Shown: positions 15,085 to 28,470, numbered from the stretch's first letter. The stretch: DNA of 64,000 bases from Ceratothoa steindachneri (GCA_963969495.1 OZ018321.1:132526293-132590292), one strand, 5' to 3'. The notes: generated by a model from the sequence alone, not told the origin. Numbers and translations are program-made.

Positions 15085-17036
15085 CGAGCAAGTTTAAATA
15101 TCGCGGGTCAAAAGAGCTACTCCTAAATATGCCATTAGCCCAAGATGTTAAAGGTTGCCCACTTCCGGTCATAAAGCAAAATGAAAGCTTTGCGATATAC
15201 TATGATATAGGAGAGTATGTGTTATAATAACAGAATATCGTTTAATAGTAATCTGACGCGATTTATAGTCAAAAATGGCAACTCTGGTTTTGTCGATAAC
15301 GCCGAGGGGCTCCTTAAGATAGACTATGTGGTATTTTAATGGGACAGATATTGTTTTAAAATCGGTTGAGGTTATTTAAATAACGAATGATTGTCATCTA
15401 GCTATTTTAATGTGAAATGGAACCTTATTATTTTAAAGAATTTATGAGGTTTTCATATATCTAACGAACACATTAATGCAAGTTTTGAGATCCTTAAGAA
15501 TGTGAGTTTGGCCGGTTGTCAACACGATTGAGGTTAATTTAGATCTGGGAAGGATGCAATAGATGCAGTTTATTTAGCACATATTGTTGGATGCACTGTT
15601 GAAAAGAGACTTGTGCAACTTGGCAGGTCAATTCTTTAAACAAGCATGGTAAGAGTAAATCGCGGGGCGCAAGAGGAAGGAGTTCCGTGAATAACGCTTC
15701 CAGAAACTTAGTCTATGAGAGCACTTTCTTCTAAATTTAAATGAGGCGAGAGGTTTTGCAGAATGTCCGCCTCTAAGATGCGGTGACAGACGCTAGCAAC
15801 TAACAAAAGCCAAGGAAGACACAGTCCAGGAAAAATAGAGATAAAAGAAATTGCTTTAAATAGACCGGAATAAGCTGGCTTGATATAGTTTGTAGCGAGG
15901 AGACCATGGGAGTTAGATGTCTTTCCTGAGGCAAAGCTTGAAGTATGGAGACGGTAGAGTCTCTGTTCACGAAAAAGTTTAGTACCGTGTCTGAATCCCG
16001 GATTAAGGGGAAGTGGTTTGAACCTTGCATCGTCCCCACGCTAAGTGAAAATTCAGGGAAGTGACCTTGATGTGGAACCTGTGACCCGGCCCGAGGGTGA
16101 CAATATCTTTTGTGAAGAGGGACGACAACTCTGAGGATATGAGGTTAGGTTTTTCAGTGTTTCATATGTGAAATGCGTTTGTAATTTCCCGTCGATTTTC
16201 CTATTTAAGAATGGTTAATTTGTTGTGTGCAAAATTCTGTTAAGTGTCCGTATTTGGCACAATGATAGACTAGTAGCTTCAGAAAGGTTTGGAACTTCAG
16301 CGGGAATCTCTTGGGTTGATTTCGGCAGAAAAAGAGCCATGATGGATATAAGGTTGCCTTGGAGGAAGCACAGGGCGACAGAGAGCGATGAGAAACACCT
16401 ATGAACTTCTGATGATACCAGCACCAGCTAGATGATTGCCCCCATGAATCTCCTGTAGGAGAAGAGCCAAACCGACTGGAGTACCGAGAGCATAAATGGA
16501 ACCCAGGGAGCTTTCCTCGGAACGAGCTAGCCCCCTCGCCTGAGAATCTAGACCGCCTAAATATAAATTTGTCCTTCTTGTCTTCTAGCGATAGTCAGTC
16601 CTGATTGGTTGGACAGCTACGCGATTCTCAAAAGGTAGAACTCTTGTAGGCTGCATTGGCGACAATCTGATCGCCACTTAATGCATTTCGAGCTAAGACG
16701 CGATCTGTAGTCTTTTTCAAGTTGTCGAGGAATTGGAATTACGCCAGCTCTGCCGCCGGTAACTCGCCGTCCGCGTCGTCACAGAGCTCACAAATGACAG
16801 TTTTGTTCTTCTAGTCCACCATGGTGAGTTGCTGGTTAGGTTTTGCCATCGTTCAGAGCGGATTTCCAGTGGTGTCCATAAACAATGGCCGTGAGACAAG
16901 CGTACGTCCTCTACTCTTATGGCAATTCGAATAACGATTTTGCTGGAGGTTTGTGTAAAGGTTGTCACTTGAGGTGGAGCGATGAAAAGCAATCGAGCGA
17001 GAATAGTCCCCTCTCGTGGGTACGGACATTAATAGA
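15083..17036. other. Unassigned, partly GC-richer intron DNA
   Basis: From about 15600 to 17030 base composition is clearly less AT-rich than the neighbouring intron, which suggests inserted repeat DNA. Short open frames occur on the minus strand (16717-16992, 16215-16424, 15800-16039), but none shows a motif I recognise. A retroelement remnant is likely but not demonstrated. Confidence 0.35.
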
Positions 17037-17959
17037 CTGATTTAAAAATAAAGAAGCTGTCATCAAACATATTCTTTAAAAATTGTTTAATGGAAGGGGG
17101 GCAAAGGCTTCAAAAATATTCTTCAAGTTAACTATAAATATATCTTCTAAAATTGAGGTAATTGTGGAATCAATGCCAACTCCATCAATCTAATGGTAGA
17201 CTGTTTCCTTAAAATTAAAATTTTAATAACGAACAACCAATTCTACTAAGGAGAAGGAAACCCTCTGCGCATGACTGATTCAATAGTCTCATTTACAGGG
17301 TTGGAAGTAAATACTGATTTTACGTAAACACTCGTAATTAATTAGGATCATCTCTGTTATGCTACGAAATTTTCGGAAGAAAATGAATAGCTGTTTTTAT
17401 ATGTATATTATACTAATTACGACTATGTGGAGAAAATAAAAGAACTAAAAATTTATTTAATTTGTAATTCATAGTTGGATACGTAGATTCAATACATATA
17501 TCACAAAAGTTCAGAATTTCTAAGAATTTTAGGTAGGCCATATATGTATATATACCGTAACATAATAGAGGAAGAAAAAAATCGATCTTGTTTTCTTAGA
17601 GGTCACTTTAGTTCTAATTACACGTATTTCATGTTGAACTTAAATAAGAATTCTATTGCAAACTTTTATGAACTACTTCAGTTGTAATAAAATAGAATTC
17701 TAAGACTCTCCTTTACACACATGTAACCTGTAATTCCTGTAATAAATCTTAAAGAAATATAACTCAGAAAACCAATAATTTAGTTGAAAAATATATAAAC
17801 ATGGCAATTGATCCAATTTTTTAATGAGTGTTAGATAAAAAAAGTGTTTAAATTGACGAGCCAAATTGATGAACAGAATTAACAATAGTGAATAAGGGCC
17901 CAAGAAGACCATGGAGACCATCAATAAGAGGGTCCCCCTCACGACTATTCAAGGATCAA

Positions 17960-19110
17960 AAACCCCGGAAAAAGCAAGTTGTGCGAAACCTTCTTCGTAA
18001 ACTTGAAAGTGGCCCTCGTTAAAGGGATTAAAGACTCCTCGGGCTTCATAGCAATTTGCGCTCAAACTAGGGACGTGGACCGGCTACTAACAGAAGAGGG
18101 AGCTGAGGTTCAAAGACCATCGGACTGGAATCAAAGAGCCCCCACCAGTGGCAGCAAACTGAAGTGTAATTTGCTGCAAAGTGGAGAGCTGGGTTGATAA
18201 GCACTCACCCGACGAGCTCAAAGAAGAGATTCAGAGGGGCAATCAATGGGCCAAAGTTCGCGAAATAATGAAATTTCGCGAACATACCCACGTGTTTTTA
18301 ATAACCTTGCAACTACGGACATGGCAAGAAAAGCGACCTCGGACGGACTACTAGTATTCAATGTGAAAATACCAGGTGAAAACATCCAGAAAGAAAGAGT
18401 TAATATCATACATATGTTGCATGCTATTATAAAACTATACATCAACGACCTACCCCTAGAAGGAGAAGCTATACTGAAGTGAATGCGCCACAGAAGGCCA
18501 CAAATTTTACAAATGTGAAAGCATAAAGAAGAAATGCCTCAACTGCAAGGGGGAGAATAGGACCATGGCCCTGAACTACTTCAAACGTAGGGAGATCATT
18601 AATATGAAGGAAGAAGAGCATGCATAGAAAGGCAAAGAAAATAAATTACGCGAACGCCGGCCAGAAGAGTGGACCAACGAGAGCATCGCCTTCACAATTC
18701 AACATGACGGGAGACCTAAGTACTAAAAATCTAATTTGCATAACGCATGCCAATGCGGCCATCCCAGTAAAGCCTGGATGCTACACCCAGGTTCTAATGC
18801 GTTACTGAAAGCAAATAACCTGCCTTCAGTTATTATGCTCGCAGACCCAGAATGCTCCAAGGTATTCGAGAATTCCGCCATCATAAGAAACTCCGACGTT
18901 GAATCTGGACTTAAGGTTGGGGTCGAAGCTCCCTCATCGGGGGAATACGAGGATGAAGAAGAACAAGGTAAGGAACAAGAAGATGATGATGGATCCAACT
19001 CTAAGGACAGTGACGAAGGCAAAGTCACTCGTACACGAGCAGCGAAGAGTAAATCCAAGACTCTCTTTTCACAAATTCTATTTCCGTCTATCTTCCACAC
19101 ACCTCTTTAG
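17960..19110 (+). pseudogene. LINE ORF1 (gag-like) remnant, copy 1
   Basis: A broken ORF1 of a Jockey-type LINE. Across shifting frames it reads SGFIAICAQTRDVDRLL, then DELKEEIQRGNQWAKVREIM, then NVKIPGENIQKE. Next comes a zinc-knuckle region around 18481-18560 (CATEGHKFYKCESIKKKCLN) followed by CKGENRTMAL, the CCHC pattern of LINE ORF1 proteins, which are RNA-binding and chaperone retrotransposon RNA. After it lies a basic KKINYANAGQKSG stretch and an acidic EYEDEEEQGKEQEDDDGS tail ending at 19108. At least three frame breaks occur. ORF2 does not follow; instead an inverted LINE 3' end begins about 40 bp downstream. Confidence 0.7.
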
Positions 19111-19144
19111 TCCTCTACACACACATAAACACCCTTACAATTGT

Positions 19145-19992
19145 AATTGTAATTCGTTTTATTTGTGCCCATTTGGCGACTGCTTACAAGAGCATAAGTT
19201 GACGAACTTAATTTTAAGCCTAATACTAGTCTATATTAAGATAAAAATAAGTCTAAAACACCAGACCAAAAGTAAAACAACAAAACTTAAAACAAACAAA
19301 TGCAAAAAAAAACACTAAACAAAGCAAAGGCAAGAAGAAGGACCACGTTCCGGCATCGCTGGAGGACCGCCTCTCTCTGGTGCACACTCATGCGACTAAC
19401 ACCTAAGAGAGTAAAGAAATGGAGGAGGCCAGCTTCCTCCAAAAAGTCATGTAGTCCACAACTCTGTGTACATGAACCTGTCCCAGGAAAACGGAACAAG
19501 AGATAGCGACCTCAGTAGTCAAGGTACCGGGACATGGAAAGTGGACGAAGACCATATAGACTGGGACATTCAACAAAATGTGCCAAATTACTAGTACGGG
19601 CGACAACGCAGTCGTCGTAGAAACGTGCAGGGAAGAGCTGCATCAGATGGCGTGAGTCTTGCGAGTGTGCTCATTCCAAAGGTGAGAGAAACCGACTTGA
19701 AGCCGCCGCGGCATTGGAGGGTAGACCATGGGAAAATTCGCGGCGCAATTGCAAGCAAACTTTAAATTCCCCTCGCCCTGTCCCCTCTTATGTACCACGC
19801 ATCCCTGGGAGCTGCCTTGATTACTGCCCTTTAGTCGGTGTGAGGAAGAGTAAAACGCTAGTTTGGTCGCGCTTTTCTCGCGAACTCTTTAGCGCCTTCA
19901 TCATCTTGCTCATTCTCCGCAATTACCACATGTTTAAGAACCCAGGAGATGATAATCTCTACAGTTTAAAATTCGATCGAAGGCACCAATGA
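19145..19992 (-). pseudogene. Inverted LINE 3' end, copy 1
   Basis: On the minus strand this matches the LINE 3' part at 63150-63800: an RNase-H-side tail, a zinc-ribbon-like block, the phrase SCTQSCGLHDFLEEAG (compare SFTLTCGFHDFFGKG there) and a shared 3' UTR core. That core is AGTCGCC-AATGGGC, seen here as GCCCATTTGGCGACTGCTT at 19167-19185. The 3' terminus points left and abuts the + strand ORF1 remnant, so the two are tail to tail. The 5' end is truncated at about 19992. Stops and frameshifts are present. Confidence 0.65.
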
Positions 19993-20149
19993 TTTTACAC
20001 ATAACTAAATGCTTCTTGAGATGCCTTACTAAACTTGTAAAGTCATCATTTTCATAACTTCATTTGTAATAAATTGTAAAAGATGCTGCATAATTTATTA
20101 TTCAAAAATAGTCTTTTTTAAAGTTTGCAAGATGTTTTATTTAGCCATG

Positions 20150-20560
20150 TAAGGTCTTGTGGATATTAATTTAAAATTATACTGTGATTTAACATTCATT
20201 GTTTAATAGTTATTAAATAATGAATGTTAAAAAGTTATCAAATTCTTTTTGGTGATATTTGTAGTTGATAAACCCCAGAGCCTTGATCTGTTCATTTCGG
20301 ACTCTTTGGTTTTCCCAAACTTAAAGTACAATTAAATTTCACAATATTAACTTAAAGAATATTTCAATTTACAAAAATTACCTTAATTCATTAAAACCGA
20401 AAAAAACATTTAAAATTTATAAATCATTTCAACTTAAAAAAATATTTAAAATAATAGAAACGTTAAACTTAAAAATAAACTTAAATACAATTTTATTTTA
20501 AAAATACATTTAAACTTTGCAAAAATATTAAACTTAAAAATATTAACTTGTGAAACATTT
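20150..20560. repeat. Foldback left arm, copy 1
   Basis: An A-rich arm made of CTTAAA-type subrepeats. Its reverse complement matches the arm at 26640-27210, for example the block around CCAAACTTAAAGTACAATT and ATTTACAAAAATTACCTTAA. In copy 1 the opposite arm survives only as a 60-bp stub (about 21440-21501) cut by the duplication boundary. Confidence 0.7.
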
Positions 20561-20870
20561 GAATAGGCTAATATATAATAGCCCCATTTTCATTGTTTCA
20601 GTTATGCTGGGATGCATAACGAATCAATAAACCTTGAAAGAGGATGGGTCTTCCAAGGGCAAAATAACGGACAAAAAACTAATATGAAGCACAAAAGCCT
20701 CAAGTCATAATTGCAGAAAATATTTTTATGACAAACCTTAGACCAAATTGTTAATTTCACAATTATGCTGAACAAAGGGAAATTAAGAATAAAACTATAC
20801 GAGTTGGATATGTTTTTCAAGAGATTGAATGACTCCTTCCGTCTATTTTAATCACGGCTATATGATAGGG

Positions 20871-20973
<103 letters not shown>

Positions 20974-21501
20974 GGGGATACTCTTTATTATGCTACTAAC
21001 GATAAACATAATCACTGAAAATAATGACACAAAAACAACTGCCACAAAAGAAAACGACAATTTTTAAAGGAAAAATTGTAAAAACAATTAATAGGGATGC
21101 TTGGGTGCCCGGGAAGCACCTTGAACGCTCATGGATCCAGGCGAGTAATCAACAATTTGAAACAATTATTATTGAGGAGGCCCACCTCCTCCAAGAGTTC
21201 TTTGACGTCGCAACCTTGCTTGCAATAGCTGCCCCCCCTCCCCGGGATAGTGGGTAGCGATGCCTTTCGACCTCTTACCCCAGTACCGAGTCAAGTACCC
21301 CCCCGCGAAACTTCCCAGACTAGAAAACTCGAGCAAAAGTCTTCCGCTGTGCCACGTCTAAAATTAATCCTGGCATCACTTACAGATCAAAATGGGGCTC
21401 CTTTTCAATTTTCTCTCAGTTTAAAGGTTTTATTTAAGTTTTAAAATTCTTTAAGTTAAATGTTTTTTAAAGTTCGAATATTTATTTTAAATTGAAAATT
21501 T

Positions 21502-22322
21502 TCGCCAGCGGACCGAAAATTCCTTCACGTCGCCTTCCTCTGCACAACAAATATAATTACGTAAGCCGAACGTTACCTTTGAGTATTTAACCATGATTGG
21601 GTTACCAGCAATGACTGGCTGCCTTGCACGTCACCTGTTCGCAGACTAATACCGAGAAGAGAACAAACTTTAGCTCACCACGAACGTTCGGTACGTCCTA
21701 TTTAGGTCTGTAGGTCACCCAGGGCAATGAAATTATAAACAAACCACCATGCTACTCGTAGAGGGTGTAAGTTTATCCTTATTTTTAAAGAGACATGCCC
21801 ATTTGACATTATTTACCTAACAAATGAAGAAGTTTGTGCGAAAATAGTATTTCCTCAGTAATTTTGAAAACTTCCTAAGAGCAATTTTGTTAAATGGGCC
21901 AAGTTCAAGTAAGAGCAAGAATTTACATCTTTTAGATCATAGTGACTGTAAGTTTGGGATTAAAATAATAAAAAACTCGAAATAGATTTATATAAATAAT
22001 AATATTGATAAATGTTACTAATAAAATAGTGCTTTAATAATTCGAACTTATGGTGCATTAGAGAAAATTAGATGATAATTTATAAACTTCATTTAATATT
22101 AGAAGAATTGAATCTAGTTTGAAAGATAAATCACAGCTCATGAAAAAGTTCAAACTTACCCCTATAAAAATTGAAGCAAGTTAAACCGAGGTGAAAAAAG
22201 AAAATAAAAACCTGAGAGAAAATTAACCTAAGAAAGGGGGGAGATATTTCATCCCCTCTCTTGCTTAGAAATTATATTAGGTTGTAGCTATTGCATAATA
22301 AATAAACGCTGCAGATCTAGTT
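21502..22322. other. Spacer between duplication copies
   Basis: 821 bp not shared by the two copies. The first 300 bp are GC-richer, the rest AT-rich. No recognised element or open frame with family resemblance. Confidence 0.6.
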
Positions 22323-23203
22323 CTGATTTAAAAATAAAGAAGCTGTCATCAAACATATTCTTTAAAAATTGTTTAATGGAAGGGGGGCAAAGGCTTCAAA
22401 AATATTCTTCAAGTTAACTATAAATATATCTTCTAAAATTGAGGTAATTGTGGAATCAATGCCAACTCCATCAATCTAATGGTAGACTGTTTCCTTAAAA
22501 TTAAAATTTTAATAACGAACAACCAATTCTACTAAGGAGAAGGAAACCCTCTGCGCATGACTGATTCAATAGTCTCATTTACAGGGTTGGAAGTAAATAC
22601 TGATTTTACGAAATTTCCGGAAGAAAATGAATAGCTGTTTTTATATGTATATTATACTAATTACGACTATGTGGAGAAAATAAAAGAACTAAAAATTTAT
22701 TTAATTTGTAATTCATAGTTGGATACGTAGATTCAATACATATATCACAAAAGTTCAGAATTTCTAAGAATTTTAGGTAGGCCATATATGTATATATACC
22801 GTAACATAATAGAGGAAGAAAAAAATCGATCTTGTTTTCTTAGAGGTCACTTTAGTTCTAATTACACGTATTTCATGTTGAACTTAAATAAGAATTCTAT
22901 TGCAAACTTTTATGAACTACTTCAGTTGTAATAAAATAGAATTCTAAGACTCTCCTTTACACACATGTAACCTGTAATTCCTGTAATAAATCTTAAAGAA
23001 ATATAACTCAGAAAACCAATAATTTAGTTGAAAAATATATAAACATGGCAATTGATCCAATTTTTTAATGAGTGTTAGATAAAAAAAGTGTTTAAATTGA
23101 CGAGCCAAATTGATGAACAGAATTAACAATAGTAAATAAGGGCCCAAGAAGACCATGGAGACCATCAATAAGAGGGTCCCCCTCACGACTATTCAAGGAT
23201 CAA

Positions 23204-24354
23204 AAACCCCGGAAAAAGCAAGTTGTGCGAAACCTTCTTCGTAAACTTGAAAGTGGCCCTCGTTAAAGGGATTAAAGACTCCTCGGGCTTCATAGCAATT
23301 TGCGCTCAAACTAGGGACGTGGACCGGCTACTAACAGAAGAGGGAGCTGAGGTTCAAAGACCATCGGACTGGAATCAAAGAGCCCCCACCAGTGGCAGCA
23401 AACTGAAGTGTAATCTGCTGCAAAGTGGAGAGCTGGGTTGATAAGCACTCACCCGACGAGCTCAAAGAAGAGATTCAGAGGGGCAATCAATGGGCCAAAG
23501 TTCGCGAAATAATGAAATTTCGCGAACATACCCACGTGTTTTTAATAACCTTGCAACTACGGACATGGCAAGAAAAGCGACCTCGGACGGACTACTAGTA
23601 TTCAATGTGAAAATACCAGGTGAAAACATCCAGAAAGAAAGAGTTAATATCATACATATGTTGCATGCTATTATAAAACCATACATCAACGACCTACCCC
23701 TAGAAGGAGAAGCTATACTGAAGTGAATGTGCCACAGAAGGCCACAAATTTTACAAATGTGAAAGCATAAAGAAGAAATGCCTCAACTGCAAGGGGGAGA
23801 ATAGGACCATGGCCCTGAACTACTTCAAACGTAGGGAGATCATTAATATGAAGGAAGAAGAGCATGCATAGAAAGGCAAAGAAAATAAATTACGCGAACG
23901 CCGGCCAGAAGAGTGGACCAACGAGAGCATCGCCTTCACAATTCAACATGACGGGAGACCTAAGTACTAAAAATCTAATTTGCATAACGCATGCCAATGC
24001 GGCCATCCCAGTAAAGCCTGGATGCTACACCCAGGTTCTAATGCGTTACTGAAAGCAAATAACCTGCCTTCAGTTATTATGCTCGCAGACCCAGAATGCT
24101 CCAAGGTATTCGAGAATTCCGCCATCATAAGAAACTCCGACGTTGAATCTGGACTTAAGGTTGGGGTCGAAGCTCCCTCATCGGGGGAATACGAGGATGA
24201 AGAAGAACAAGGTAAGGAACAAGAAGATGATGATGGATCCAACTCTAAGGACAGTGACGAAGGCAAAGTCACTCGTACACGAGCAGCGAAGAGTAAATCC
24301 AAGACTCTCTTTTCACAAATTCTATTTCCGTCTATCTTCCACACACCTCTTTAG
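23204..24354 (+). pseudogene. LINE ORF1 (gag-like) remnant, copy 2
   Basis: Same as the ORF1 remnant in copy 1, with the same frame breaks. That shows the element was already dead before the duplication. One or two substitutions differ (a Leu/Pro change near 23680, and CGC/TGT-type changes around 23730). Confidence 0.7.
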
Positions 24355-24388
24355 TCCTCTACACACACATAAACACCCTTACAATTGT

Positions 24389-25236
24389 AATTGTAATTCG
24401 TTTTATTTGTGCCCATTTGGCGACTGCTTACAAGAGCATAAGTTGACGAACTTAATTTTAAGCCTAATACTAGTCTATATTAAGATAAAAATAAGTCTAA
24501 AACACCAGACCAAAAGTAAAACAACAAAACTTAAAACAAACAAATGCAAAAAAAAACACTAAACAAAGCAAAGGCAAGAAGAAGGACCACGTTCCGGCAT
24601 CGCTGGAGGACCGCCTCTCTCTGGTGCACACTCATGCGACTAACACCTAAGAGAGTAAAGAAATGGAGGAGGCCAGCTTCCTCCAAAAAGTCATGTAGTC
24701 CACAACTCTGTGTACATGAACCTGTCCCAGGAAAACGGAACAAGAGATAGCGACCTCAGTAGTCATGGTACCGGGACATGGAAAGTGGACGAAGACCATA
24801 TAGACTGGGACATTCAACAAAATGTGCCAAATTACTAGTACGGGCGACAACGCAGTCGTCGTAGAAACGTGCAGGGAAGAGCTGCATCAGATGGCGTGAG
24901 TCTTGCGAGTGTGCTCATTCCAAAGGTGAGAGAAACCGACTTGAAGCCGCCGCGGCATTGGAGGGTAGACCATGGGAAAATTCGCGGCGCAATTGCAAGC
25001 AAACTTTAAATTCCCCTCGCCCTGTCCCCTCTTATGTACCACGCATCCCTGGGAGCTGCCTTGATTACTGCCCTTTAGTCGGTGTGAGGAAGAGTAAAAC
25101 GCTAGTTTGGTCGCGCTTTTCTCGCGAACTCTTTAGCGCCTTCATCATCTTGCTCATTCTCCGCAATTACCACATGTTTAAGAACCCAGAAGATGATAAT
25201 CTCTACAGTTTAAAATTCGATCGAAGGCACCAATGA
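24389..25236 (-). pseudogene. Inverted LINE 3' end, copy 2
   Basis: Partner of 19145-19992 with the same truncation point and tail-to-tail arrangement. Differences are single bases (for example A/T near 24765, and G/A near 25190). Confidence 0.65.
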
Positions 25237-25394
25237 TTTTACACATAACTAAATGCTTCTTGAGATGCCTTACTAAACTTGTAAAGTCATCATTTTCATA
25301 ACTTCATTTGTAATAAATTGTAAAAGATGCTGCATAATTTATTATTCAAAAATAGTCTTTTTTAAAGTTTGCAAGATGTTTTATTTAGCCATGT

Positions 25395-26114
25395 AAGGTC
25401 TTGTGGATATTAATTTAAAATTATACTGTGATTTAACATTCATTGTTTAATAGTTATTAAATAATGAATGTTAAAAAGTTATCAAATTCTTTTTGGTGAT
25501 ATTTGTAGTTGATAAACCCCAGAGCCTTGATCTGTTCATTTCGGACTTTTTGGTTTTCCCAAACTTAAAGTACAATTAAATTTCACAATATTAACTTAAA
25601 GAATATTTCAATTTACAAAAATTACCTTAATTCATTAAAACCGAAAAAAACATTTAAAATTTATAAATCATTTCAACTTAAAAAAATATTTAAAATAATA
25701 GAAACGTTAAACTTAAAAATAAACTTAAATACAATTTTATTTTAAAAATACATTTAAACTTTGCAAAAATATTAAACTTAAAAATATTAACTTGTGAAAC
25801 ATTTGAATAGGCTAATATATAATAGCCCCATTTTCATTGTTTCAGTTATGCTGGGATGCATAACGAATCAATAAACCTTGAAAGAGGATGGGTCTTCCAA
25901 GGGCAAAATAACGGACAAAAAACTAATATGAAGCACAAAAGCCTCAAGTCATAATTGCAGAAAATATTTTTATGACAAACCTTAGACCAAATTGTTAATT
26001 TCACAATTATGCTGAACAAAGGGAAATTAAGAATAAAACTATACGAGTTGGATATGTTTTTCAAGAGATTGAATGACTCCTTCCGTCTATTTTAATCACG
26101 GCTATATGATAGGG

Positions 26115-26171
<57 letters not shown>

Positions 26172-27210
26172 GGGGATACTCTTTATTATGCTACTAACGA
26201 TAAACATAATCACTGAAAATAATGACACAAAAACAACTGCCACAAAAGAAAACGACAATTTTTAAAGGAAAAATTGTAAAAACAATTAATAGGGATGCTT
26301 GGGTGCCCGGGAAGCACCTTGAACGCTCATGGATCCAGGCGAGTAATCAACAATTTGAAACAATTATTATTGAGGAGGCCCACCTCCTCCAAGAGTTCTT
26401 TGACGTCGCAACCTTGCTTGCAATAGCTGCCCCCCCTCCCCGGGATAGTGGGTAGCGATGCCTTTCGACCTCTTACCCCAGTACCGAGTCAAGTACCCCC
26501 CCGCGAAACTTCCCAGACTAGAAAACTCGAGCAAAAGTCTTCCGCTGTGCCACGTCTAAAATTAATCCTGGCATCACTTACAGATCAAAATGGGGCTCCT
26601 TTTCAATTTTCTCTCAGTTTAAAGGTTTTATTTAAGTTTTAAAATTCTTTAAGTTAAATGTTTTTTAAAGTTCGAATATTTATTTTAAATTGAAAATTTC
26701 TTTAAGATCATTTCTAAGTTTACCGATTCCTTTTAGTTTAGATGATATTTTTTTTAAGTCGAAATGTTTTATAAAGTTTGAATGTCCTTTGGGTTTAGTG
26801 ATTTAAGTTCATTTTTTAAAAATTGAAACGTTCTTTAGGTTAATATTTTTAAGCTTAATGTTTTTTTTAAGTCTAAATATATTTTTAAAATTGAAGTTTT
26901 CTTTAAGTTTATTTTTTAAGTTTAACATCCCTTTTAAGTTCAAATTTTTTTCTTAATTTGAAATAACTAATATATTTAAAATATTTCTTTCGGTTTTATT
27001 GATTTAAGTTCATTTTTGTAAATTGAAATGTTCTTTAAGTTTGGGAAAATCAAAGAATCAAAAATGAACAGCTCAAGGCTGTGTGGCGCATCAACTACAG
27101 ATATCATGAAAAAGAATGTGATAACTTTTTAATCAAAATAAATTTAACTTATCCACTAACTATTAAATAATCAATATTAAATCATAGAATAACTTGAATT
27201 AATATCTGCA
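25395..27210. mobile_element. Foldback-like element with long inverted arms
   Basis: The left arm is about 25395-25805 and the right arm about 26640-27210. The right arm, read in reverse, matches the left arm through several blocks: TTTGGGAAAA-CAAAGA, AAATGAACAG-TCAAGGCT, ATCAACTAC and AAAGAAT-TGATAACTTTTTAA. Both arms are built from short TTTAAGTT/AACTTAAA subrepeats; in the right arm a unit beginning GATTTAAGTTCATTTTT recurs at about 26801 and 27001. The interior (25806-26640) contains a (TA)n tract and a GC-richer block near 26400-26560 but no transposase. This architecture resembles foldback elements or large MITEs, which are mobilised in trans. Outer ends are approximate and no target-site duplication was identified. 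Confidence 0.6.
26117..26167. repeat. (TA)n tract, copy 2
   Basis: About 51 bp of alternating T and A, inside the foldback-like element. Confidence 0.95.
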
Positions 27211-27427
27211 AATTTAACGTGTGTTGTAAATGAAGAAGCGCTTCTCCTCAAAACCCCTGTAGAGAGAGGAGGAACGTTAAAGTGTTCAACGATAATTACG
27301 TGTGGCAAATTCCCAAGCTGTTCCTGTTTCAGTTGTCTTTAATTTTAGCAAAACTCTTTCATAATCGTTTCTGCTGATGGATTTTGTCCTTGGAGGAAAT
27401 CAAACAAAACTACCACGACATATTCGC
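27211..27427. other. Short intron stretch between elements
   Basis: Nothing recognised between the foldback-like element and the LTR-like block. Confidence 0.5.
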
Positions 27428-28470
27428 TGTAAATGGGGGGTTATGACATCCTGCGCTGACCTCTAAACTATTAAACTATTTCTTACAGTTCCATTATATC
27501 AATATTATTTTTTTAATCGTACATGCAAAAGAACAACCTCAGCCCCCCCCGCCCCCACTTTATCAGATACCACGTGCGATGGTATCCCGCTATCTACAAC
27601 GTCACTGGTTGTTCGACTGCTGAGCGCATTGGGAAAATATTCCTCAATCCTGCGAACTCGCCCAAGCCTCCGCCCCCCTCCCCCTGGTGACGAGGCGAGG
27701 AAGAGCCGTGGTTTCTCGCACTTTGCTGTTAAATGATGAATTGACTCCGCCTCCGAATTAAGATGTCTGGAACTTGTGACTCCTTTCTCCAAACTCCCCC
27801 TTCCCCCTAAGAATCGGGCAGACAAATACTTGGGGTTTACTGTAGTTCGATGAGTCTAGCCCACATCTATAGGCCGTCCTCATCGTTTTAAATCTAAGTA
27901 AGTCCCGTGAGCGATCGTCAGACGGCAAGCTTTTGAAGTTGCGCAAGTCTAACTTCGTTTAATCGAACCGAAGAAAACCTTCATCGATTACCTTTGAGGA
28001 AAATAAGTTTCCTCTTGCAGTGGAATTAAGAGTAATCCCAAATTTCCCGTTGAACGTCATCTTTAAAGATTGGTTATCTTCATCGGATCGTACCCCACTT
28101 GCCTCATCAGATCGTTCCCCACTCGCCTCACCGCAAGAAAGACTTTCCTCGATGTCACCGAACCGTAAGACTGAAACCCCTTCCATTATTAGTATTGTCA
28201 AGTTCCCCCTTTTGATCTGAGCCTATTAACATCAATCAATTAATTCTACTTGAGAATCGCTCTTCATAATAATTATCAAGAGACTATTTCAATTCAAATA
28301 ATTCCCTTTTGACTATTATTATTCCTTTTTTGATCGTTGTAAATAAAATTATATTTTTGTTGTTTCATCTTTAACTAACCTTGAACGATACTCTCGGCCT
28401 ATTCAAGTAAATCTTGCCAACAGTCCTTCAACGGTTCACGTTGCAGGAGGTTATTAAGTCACCCCCTACA
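27428..28470 (+). mobile_element. Solo LTR-like block, family A, plus strand
   Basis: About 1.04 kb, GC-richer than its surroundings, starting TGTAAATGGGGGG and ending CACCCCCTACA. Its 3' part has GTAAATAAAATTATATTTTT at 28339-28358, containing AATAAA at 28342-28347. This is followed at 28380 by CTTGAACGATACTCTCGGCC, also found (CTTGAACGACTCTCGGCC) in the LTR at 58361-59469, and less closely in the minus-strand block at 9803-10808. No internal coding region is attached. Target-site duplication not found. Confidence 0.5.

Larger units (their letters stand above)
22323..26699 (+). repeat. Direct duplication, copy 2 (about 4.38 kb)
   Basis: Near-identical partner of 17037-21501, same orientation. 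Relative to copy 1 it lacks 42 bp near 22608-22609 (the break falls at a short ACGAAA context) and has a shorter (TA)n tract. Unlike copy 1 it continues to the right into the complete right arm of a foldback-like element. Confidence 0.9.

Noticed and set aside
18723..19100. 125-codon minus-strand frame rich in Ser/Pro (and its twin at 23967-24344)
   Set aside because: It is the antisense of the acidic tail of the LINE ORF1 remnant on the + strand, which has the recognisable zinc-knuckle context.
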